Assembly: GCA_020137815.1 (NCBI GenBank)
Contig: CM035356.1
Coordinates: 4,463,475 to 4,527,474, forward strand
Length of the DNA: 64,000 nucleotides
Direction of reading: 5' to 3'
Source: Hormiphora californensis
Lineage: Eukaryota; Ctenophora; Tentaculata; Cydippida; Pleurobrachiidae
The notes beneath the pieces were generated by a model that was not told the DNA's origin, searched no databases, and was given only the letters and a program-made list of their open reading frames with translations. Made by a program: the position numbers and the translations under genes. Shown here piece after piece: positions 35,890 to 64,000 of this stretch (positions within the stretch are counted from its first letter, which is position 1; each line of letters starts with the position of its first letter).

Positions 35890-36940
35890 CTAGATGGCAC
35901 CAGGTTGGATGGTAGCAGGGTTGTCATCCACGTTATACCCCGCACCACCAGCCTCTCCTCCATCCGTCCTGATCTGCAGTTTCCCCATCAGCAGCTCCGG
36001 CTCAGCATGCCACTCTGTATCCTTGAAGCAGTACCAACAGTTAGCTCCGAACAGGAACACGCACACGTACCCGAATATGATACTGGCATACAATTTGCTC
36101 CATGTATCACCCGTTATACAGTCGTATAGGGGAGTGATGCAGGTGGGGGTGTAGGTTGATCCAGCATCAGTTGCGATCTGGTGGAGAAGAAGTGGCATCT
36201 CGGTAGGGAGGCCGATATCAGCCCGCATGGCAGAGAAACCAGCACTCCACAGGGTCACAGCAAGGAACCACAGGAAGGTCAGCAGTGCTGTGGTACAGAA
36301 ATCAACTTTAGTGAAGTATTCCTTGAAGTGGGAGCTCATTTCTTGGAATTTACGGTACCACCCGTACGCAATAATGGCACCCAACACGTAGAGGAAGGAC
36401 ACAACCCCGACAAACACAAAGAACTTGCTCTCAGACTCAAAACTGTCCTTGAAGGCCAGACCTTTAGTCTCCACATCACCGTTAAGGGAACTGTTAGCCT
36501 TTACTTTCTGGGTGTAGTCGTACTTGCCAAAGGGGTACTTGGTGTGCACTGTAGCAGAGACATCATAGGGTTTGGGGTCAGCTATCTTGAGCGTTAGTGT
36601 CGTGGTACCTGAACAGGACATGGTGTTTTGAACATAATATATAAACCAAGGTTGCTTGCTGCGATGCACCAGGGGTGCCGTGGCCGAAGGACACACTTCA
36701 ACCCCAAACCGGAAGTGAGTCAAGACACCCCCCCCCCCCAGTATCAGACAGTCACACACCCCCTCGCCCCCAGCCCCCCCCCCCCCCCCCCCACTTACCG
36801 GAAGAGCTTGTAGTGAGTGCAAAGGTGCAGATAACCAGGAACAACTGGACGAATTTAATCATTCCTTTGGGCTGTAGGAAGACGTCCTTGTGCAGCTCAG
36901 CAAGAATCTCATTCTTCGTCGCAGTGATCGCCTTCAACAT
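35890..36940 (-). CDS. Synaptophysin/synaptoporin-family MARVEL protein
   Basis: Two exons: 36799-36940 (ATG 36938-36940) and 35890-36608 (TAG), 286 residues, phase 1 junction. Four membrane segments: 'FVQLFLVICTFALTT', 'FFVFVGVVSFLYVLGAIIAY', 'ALLTFLWFLAVTLWSAGF' and 'LYASIIFGYVCVFLFGANCW'. The N-terminal 'LQPKGMIKFVQLF', the first loop with 'KYPFGKYDYTQ', 'FLWFLAVTLWSAG' and 'NCWYCFKDTEW' follow the synaptophysin plan rather than synaptogyrin. The two luminal loops carry paired cysteines. The C-terminal tail is short and lacks the long YGxQ repeats of vertebrate synaptophysin. Likely a vesicle membrane protein. Confidence 0.88.
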
Positions 36941-36954
36941 CCATCACTAGCTAG

Positions 36955-37215
36955 TTGAGATGTGATTAGTAATATAATGGGGTAATTAGCTAGTGATTGC
37001 CTCAACATCCATCACTAGCTAATTAGTCGAGATGGCATTAGTAATATATGGGGTAATTAGGGTAATTATTCGAGATGTGATTAGTAATATAATGGGGTAA
37101 TTAGCCAGTTAGTTGAGATGTGATTAGTAATATAATGGGGTAATTACGGTAATTAGTCGAGATGTCATTAGTAACATAATGGGGTAATTACGGTAATTAG
37201 TTGAGATCTGATTAG
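36955..37215. repeat. Tandem repeat upstream of the synaptophysin-family gene
   Basis: About five units of GAGATGTGATTAGTAATATA-ATGGGGTAATTA, period 50-65 bp, 15 bp before the start codon region. Confidence 0.8.
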
Positions 37216-38060
37216 CAATAATTAGGGTCTGACTGTGGTATGAAACCCCTAGGAGCACGGAGCTTTTCTGAAAGCACTCTTCGAGCTGAATTCAGAGCAA
37301 CCGGAATTATCTTTCTATATCAACGGGAAGTTTGGGCTTTATGGCAGCCCGAAGTGGCCCCTCGCAGGTCCAGGCATGACCCGAGCTCGCCCGGGAAGGC
37401 AGTAGTCACGTGCACATCCTGAGATACACACACACTTGTGTATCATCATCACTTGCGTGATGATTTTTGTAATTTAGTCTGATAAAACTAAACCAAAATT
37501 TAATCGAGTGTTTTCAATTTAAGGGTAGCTGTGTCAAGCATGGTGGCTTTATATTTCTCTGTTTCGATTGCCAGTGAGTAAGCCTGTTGTTATGTTTTGT
37601 TACGATGAGTGCATCAGTCGAGTGGGTACTTCTCAAGCATGGGTCTGGGCTGGTCAGTTATTGTCGTGCTAGAAACTGACATGGATCAGATCTAGCCAAT
37701 TTAGGCAATCTCTCAAGCATTTACTGAATGGATTGTGTGGTAAATGAATTGTGATACTTGTGAACTGTGAAATGAAAAACATTGGGGCACGGGGAGGGAG
37801 GGTCGAACAAGGCAAGGTTTTTTACACGGTTTTGTGTGTGACGATGAATTTTAAGTGAGTGTTGGGCATCGAGCCGTGTGAGCGTTCATTTATCATGGGA
37901 TGTTATGATGTTGATATAGTATTGGTGAGCAGAATGTTTGCGTACTTGATGGATGTGATTGATACCGTGACTTCTTGATGAAAGTTCTCAGACAGAGAGG
38001 GGAGTAACCGACTAGGCGTGGCAAACTGTTCTCTGAGTACTGAGATCGGGAAATATTGGT
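37216..38060. other. Intergenic DNA between divergent genes
   Basis: No exon recognised. At 37789-37818 a GGGAGGGAGGGTCGAACAAG stretch recurs from the hAT-like element (33310), so part may be a decayed relative. Confidence 0.4.
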
Positions 38061-38065
38061 CCCTG

Positions 38066-38142
38066 ATTGGCTGATAACCAGTCACGTGACCTAAATAACA
38101 AGTTCTGATTGGTTGTTTACTTGGTTCGGTCGGTTCCTGCAA
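38066..38142 (+). repeat. Short dispersed repeat, copy 1
   Basis: CTGATTGGCTGATAACCAGT-CACGTGACCTAAATAAC ... TCGGTCGGTTCCTG. The same sequence is at 42705-42787 (+) and 62443-62516 (-). Here it lies between two copies of GCAAACTGTTCTCTGAGTAC (38030 and 38137). Confidence 0.85.
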
Positions 38143-38273
38143 ACTGTTCTCTGAGTACCAATATCGGTCACATACCATACACCAAATTGTACCAAGAGCT
38201 ATCCTTCAGTTCTCAAAATGGTCCCGTTCGTGTTGTATTATCTTCTACTCCTCCAATTCACTGTCCGATCAGA

Positions 38274-38349
38274 GTGTGCACCTGTCCGATCAGAGAGTGC
38301 ACCTGTCCGATCAGAGAATGCAACTGTCCGATCAGAGAGTGCACCTGTC
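38274..38349 (+). repeat. 21-bp tandem repeat, four copies
   Basis: Unit CTGTCCGATCAGAGAGTGCAC. It runs into a copy of the AACAAGAATTATTGCATTA element end at 38350. Confidence 0.85.
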
Positions 38350-39015
38350 GAACAAGAATTATTGCATTATGTATTCATAATGCTGTGTTTCTAATTCCCT
38401 GCCCTACCGTTTCACGTTTCACTGTCAACAGGATCAAGGCTTGGTCATAATGTAATGTGAGATGCATACGATCTAGCTGTCAGTATACTTCTCAAATAGC
38501 TTAGCTAACTCACATGACACTTGCTAACCAGCTTTTGGCATTCCAACTTAACTACTTATCTAACCTCACACACTCGACTCGCAAGATGATAATGTGTATG
38601 TAACACGCGAAACACGGTGTATAGTGGCTGATCTGCACCGCTGGCATCCCTATAGTGGGTTATAGTTTATATTGTAATTACCTGTTAATTACATGTAATT
38701 ACCTGTTAATCAAATGTAATTATTCCAAATACATTCCAATTACTTTCACCGATGTTAAGACCGCAAGAGCTGTTGAACGCACCCTAGAACACCTTTCTAC
38801 TCCTCCTAATTGCCGAGATCTGCATACCCCTTATTTTGACTGTTTTTCGCGTCCTACCCCTTATAATGGGTTTAGGTAAAGCCATCGCCGCATCCCCTAT
38901 ACGTCGCGGGACCTCGAGACCTTTCCAACGAGCCATATAAAACCTCTCTACGACTTCAGGGGGCTTCAAAACTTTCACTCTAAAATATATATGGTTATGG
39001 GTTTTTTATCTGGTA
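38350..39015. other. Intergenic DNA
   Basis: Begins with a partial copy of the hairpin element seen at 21902. A GTAATTACCTGTTAATTACA repeat lies near 38680. No exon recognised. Confidence 0.4.
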
Positions 39016-39019
39016 TTAA

Positions 39020-39991
39020 GGCCAGAGGGGGGGGGTCCGAGGGTATAAAAAGTCACTTTCGGCCTCTGGTCCGGCTGGAAGAGCTGGACCAGATGGTATG
39101 CTCAGAATGGATTTTACGTGCACTGTTTTGGAGAAAAATGAGGTTAACTTTTGTCCAAAATCTAATGTTAACCTCATTTATCCATGAACCACAATAGCTA
39201 CAACGCTAAATTTAGTACTGAATGATAGATCTAGTTACAAAGTCAGCTCAAACGAAGTTTCAGACCTCTACTCCTAATGGTTGGAAAGAAATCGGAGGTT
39301 AACTTGATCCTCAAAAACTATGTTTTTCTTGAATATCTCGGGTGAAATTTGGGCCAGTAATGCCCCTTTCATTTGACAACCACTCATCCGTTAACCTCAG
39401 AACTTGGCAGGGATGTTCCTCGGATGGTCCTCTACAAAAGTGATGTAGCGATTTTTGATATCTGCCCCCATTCAAAAATTATGAGGTTAACAGTGCATTT
39501 TTAGCCGACCGGGCTCTATTGTTAACCTCATAATTTTTGAACGGGGGCAGATATCAAAAATCGCTACATCACTTTTGTAGAGGACCATCCGAGGAACATC
39601 CCTGCCAAGTTCTGAGGTTAACGGATGAGTGGTTGTCAAATGAAAGGGGCATTACTGGCCCAAATTTCACCCGAGATATTCAAGAAAAACATAGTTTTTG
39701 AGGATCAAGTTAACCTCCGATTTCTTTCCAACCATTAGGAGTAGAGGTCTGAAACTTCGTTTGAGCTGACCTTTTAACTAGATCTTTCATTCAGTATTAA
39801 ATTTAGCTTTGTAGCTATTGTGGTTCATGGATAAATGAGGTTAACATTAGATTTTGGACAAAAGTTAACCTCATTTTTCTCTGAAACAGTGCGCACAAAA
39901 TCCATTCTGAGCATACCATCTGGTCCGGCTCTTCGAGCCGGACCAGAGGCCGAAAGTGACTTTTTTAACCCTCGGACCCCCCCCTCTGGCC
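39020..39991. mobile_element. TTAA-flanked foldback element
   Basis: Arms 39020-39491 and 39520-39991 are inverted repeats; ends GGCCAGAGG and CCTCTGGCC abut TTAA on both sides (39016-39019, 39992-39995), the target used by piggyBac- and Kolobok-type transposons. GTTAACCTCA or its complement occurs at least eight times within the arms. It ends 134 bp before the start codon of the four-TM gene, so it may be part of its promoter or 5' UTR. Confidence 0.85.
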
Positions 39992-40129
39992 TTAAGGGCC
40001 TGTCGGCTCGGCCACGTTGTTTTAGGGGGGATGGGTTGAGTTTGGTTTATATTCGGGTCGGTGGCCTTGCCAGGCCCCAAATATGGTTTTTATTGAATTT
40101 AACTCCCGTTACTCTCTGGATATAGCAAA

Positions 40130-41738
40130 ATGAACGAGTTTTTGGACATCTCCAAGCACCCACCACTATTGAAGTACGGACGGGTTCTCAATGGTCTTGG
40201 AGTTCTCGGCCTATTGGGATACGGTGCTGGTTTAATAATTTTTATCCTGTATCATGTGATTAATGGTAATTTAGATCATCATAAACTTGGTTATAGATCA
40301 TCATAAACTTGGTACCGAAGACACCTCATACTCTGTTTAGCTCAGGTCGCCGGGCGACCTTCGCGCGTACTGGCAAGGGGTAACTTCGTAACCAAATTAT
40401 AAACGTGGTATAAAGTCGGATTTTTTGAATTTTCTCGTTTGAATTGTTCAATGTTCATACTTTCTTTTTATTCTAAAAATCACATGTGCGGGAGCACGAA
40501 CACAGTGTCAGGCGACTCAACTTCTTATGCGCTCGTTATTTTGTGTCACACACATCGCACGTAAAAATTGAGAAATTTCACATGTGCATGCATTTGGGGG
40601 TGACAACTTCAAAAAATCCGACTTTATGAACCATTTGTAACCTATAGGAAAACTAAAAATTAAGAAAAAGTTGTTTGAAAAAAGATGCATTGATGCATTT
40701 GCATACGGCGTAATCGTATGTAAGTGTATCAGTGATATAATAATGATAACATACAGACACAGTTATTGTATTTTCAGGAGCTGATTTCGAAGCTACTGGT
40801 TGGCCTTGGATCATCAAAAACATTGTGTTCAGTGTGGTCGGTATTGTGACTGTAGTTTCAATGTATATGAGCACAAGGGACTTAGAGCGTGTTCAACGTG
40901 TTCTACTGGCAAAGGCCGTGACTGTGGTGGTCGGCCTGGCAGTTGTGGGTGTTAATATCCATAACCTCATTGCGTTTTTGATAAACTGTAAGAGACATGT
41001 CTTATATTAGAGGACAAGTGAAAGAATTCTTTGTATTTCAAGATCTGATCAAACTTGTGAAAATAAAATTCCCCGAGCATCCTATCAATTATTCTACTTT
41101 AACCAATTTCAGATGGATTCCTTGTATGGTCTGTAAGTTCAGTTATGTGTCTTTTACAACTACTTCAACTTGGTTCCTCACTTATCCTGGCTGGATCGAT
41201 TGTTCTATTTGCCCTCTGGATGGTAAACTCTACACAATCAGGTAGTACTTTTACTACTTTACTTTTACTACTACCGATACTGACTACTATCTGATAAATA
41301 ACATTGCAATAACATTGTACTTCTCCGAGTTGACTGTGTTAAATACCAATTATAATGGGGCCTACTGATGTCCGATACACACTACCTAGAGAAAAATGTT
41401 ATCTTATCCAGAACACAAGGATTGTTTCTACCCTGTGTGCTTGGTATAAGTGTTGATCTCTCCTGCTACTATCGTGTTGGAATATGTGCCTAGTCTGAGA
41501 CGAATCCAGCCGAGATCCTTGCTGTACGGCTAGTTAAACAAGGAATCGGAGTTGGAGGGTTCCGTGCAGTGCAACACCATGACTTGTTGGCAGAGGCTAG
41601 ATGCGTTGAGAGTTATAGTCAACCCCCATCGACTGACTACTATCTGACTACCGATATAAACCACAAGCACAGTAACACAGGGTGGGGCAGCTGTTTAATA
41701 AAATCGTTTCAGGCGTTCAGCCACCACAAAACCAATAA
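40130..41738 (+). CDS. Four-TM membrane protein cut short before a Gln-rich repeat
   Basis: Exons 40130-40265 (ATG), 40778-40987, 41113-41241, 41713-41738; phases agree and the stop is TAA 41736-41738, giving 166 residues. Four membrane segments: 'VLNGLGVLGLLGYGAGLIIF', 'IIKNIVFSVVGIVTVVSMYM', 'AVTVVVGLAVVGVNIHNLIA' and 'LILAGSIVLFALWMVNS'. The tail is 'TQSGVQPPQNQ*'. The same frame stays open after the stop for 325 more codons of VSYQQGQD repeats. TAA differs by one base from CAA, a codon used for Gln at the same place in the repeat. Either the ancestral protein had a long Q-rich tail now lost, the stop is read through, or the array grew from the 3' UTR. The family is unknown to me; a tetraspan vesicle-type protein is one possibility. 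Confidence 0.72.
41242..41712 (+). other. Last intron of the four-TM gene
   Basis: No other feature seen. ORF fragments across its end lack exon signals. Confidence 0.4.
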
Positions 41739-42704
41739 CAAGGACAGGACGTGTCGTACCAGCAAGGACAGGACGTGTCGTACCAGCAAGGACAGGACGT
41801 GTCGTACCAACAAGGACAGGACGTGTCGTACCAGCAAGGACAGGACGTGTCGTACCAACAAGGACAGGACGTGTCGTACCAGCAAGGACAGGACGTGTCG
41901 TACCAGCAAGGACAGGACGTGTCGTACCAGCAAGGACAGGACGTGTCATACCAGCAAGGACAGGACGTGTCGTACCAACAAGGACAGGACGTGTCGTACC
42001 AGCAAGGACAGGACGTGTCGTACCAACAAGGACAGGACGTGTCGTACCAGCAAGGACAGGACGTGTCGTACCAGCAAGGACAGGACGTGTCGTACCAACA
42101 AGGACAGGACGTGTCATACCAACAAGGACAGGACGTGTCGTACCAACAAGGACAGGACGTGTCGTACCAGCAAGGACAGGACGTGTCATACCAGCAAGGA
42201 CAGGACGTGTCGTACCAGCAAGGACAGGACGTGTCGTACCAGCAAGGACAGGACGTGTCATACCAGCAAGGACAGGACGTGTCGTACCAGCAAGGACAGG
42301 ACGTGTCGTACCAGCAAGGACAGGACGTGTCATACCAGCAAGGACAGGACGTGTCATACCAGCAAGGACAGGACGTGTCATACCAGCAAGGACAGGACGT
42401 GTCGTACCAACAAGGACAGGACGTGTCGTACCAGCAAGGACAGGACGTGTCGTACCAACAAGGACAGGACGTGTCGTACCAGCAAGGACAGGACGTGTCG
42501 TACCAGCAAGGACAGGACGTGTCGTACCAACAAGGACAGGACGTGTCATACCAGCAAGGACAGGACGTGTCGTACCAACAAGGACAGGACGTGTCGTACC
42601 AGCAAGGACAGGACGTGTCGTACCAGCAAGGACAGGACGTGTCGTACCAACAAGGACAGGACGTGTCGTACCAGCAAGGACAGGACGTGTCGTACCAACA
42701 AGGA
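41739..42704 (+). repeat. 24-bp tandem array, 40 copies, encoding VSYQQGQD
   Basis: Unit CAAGGACAGGACGTGTCGTA-CCAG. It begins directly after the stop codon of the four-TM gene and in its frame. Copies differ at only two places, CAG/CAA and TCG/TCA, and both are silent in that frame, while they change Ser/Asn and Arg/His in another plus frame. One minus frame is also unaffected. The array ends inside a dispersed repeat, which supplies the next TGA at 42714-42716. Confidence 0.95.
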
Positions 42705-42787
42705 CTGATTGGCTGATAACCAGTCATGTGACCTAAATAACGAATTCTGGTTGGTTGACGGTTGTTTACTTGTGTCGGTCGGTTCCT
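42705..42787 (+). repeat. Short dispersed repeat, copy 2
   Basis: GACTGATTGGCTGATAACCA and the following CACGTGACC-like and TCGGTCGGTTCCTGG parts match 38066-38142. It directly truncates the 24-bp array. Confidence 0.85.
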
Positions 42788-42989
42788 GGAACCTCAATAA
42801 TAATTGGAAGGTTCAAGGTATGAGGATGCTCCGTACAAACTGTTAGTTTAGAAATAGTATTAGGAGAGAAACTGTTAAAAAAACACATTTGAAAACGTAA
42901 AATTAAGTATATATGTTATTGAAAATACATTATAAGTTAAAATACAATAAGTTAAAAATGTTTTGAAAACAATAAAAATGCGCACGTGT

Positions 42990-64000
<21,011 letters not shown>

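Noticed and set aside
41569-42708. Frames DRTCRTSK (plus) and CWYDTSCP / TRPVLAGT (minus) over the 24-bp array
   Set aside because: Only VSYQQGQD is in phase with the upstream gene. The others are shadows.

Overview
This is nuclear DNA of an animal, most likely a repeat-rich invertebrate. The genes have many short introns with GT-AG borders, and the recognisable products are metazoan: a USP24-like deubiquitinase, a RECQL (RECQ1)-type helicase, UBE2J1, LIPT2, a C19orf47-type SAM protein, a calmodulin-like EF-hand protein and a synaptophysin-family protein. I cannot name the phylum from the sequence alone.

Layout. 1-788: 3' end of a non-LTR retrotransposon. 1687-3323: a long palindromic transposon. 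4394-16631 (+): USP24-like gene, 5' part outside the recognisable region. 16655-18829: a second long palindromic element, starting 23 bp after the USP24 stop codon, followed by 1.7 kb of a 13-bp minisatellite. 20.7-25.9 kb: gene-free, with small elements and simple repeats. 25951-34817 (-): C19orf47-like, an unrecognised protein, UBE2J1, and an EF-hand gene that carries LIPT2 inside an intron. 35890-36940 (-): synaptophysin-family gene. 39020-39991: TTAA-flanked foldback element just upstream of a four-TM gene (40130-41738, +) that ends at a stop codon directly before a 40-copy coding-type repeat. 42990 to beyond 64000 (-): RECQL-type gene whose introns hold most of the remaining transposons.

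The exon chains of the EF-hand, synaptophysin, four-TM, SAM and RECQL genes were joined by hand. Codon phase is conserved across every junction, which supports these models.

Two things stand out. First, at least eight tandem arrays in USP24 and RECQL are built from the gene's own exon-intron junctions: acceptor plus exon start, or exon end plus donor. Each array therefore holds from two to about 70 intact-looking splice sites; one unit encodes the RecQ segment after the DEVH box and occurs about 30 times. Second, three long palindromic elements (1687, 16655, 44351) share a CACGGTG terminus, a subterminal GACGTAGAATC-like motif and perfect 4-bp target duplications, while differing in the rest of their arms. 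They look like one family of foldback DNA transposons. Several further elements have exact target duplications (8-bp hAT-like, TTAA, TA, TTA and 4-bp types).
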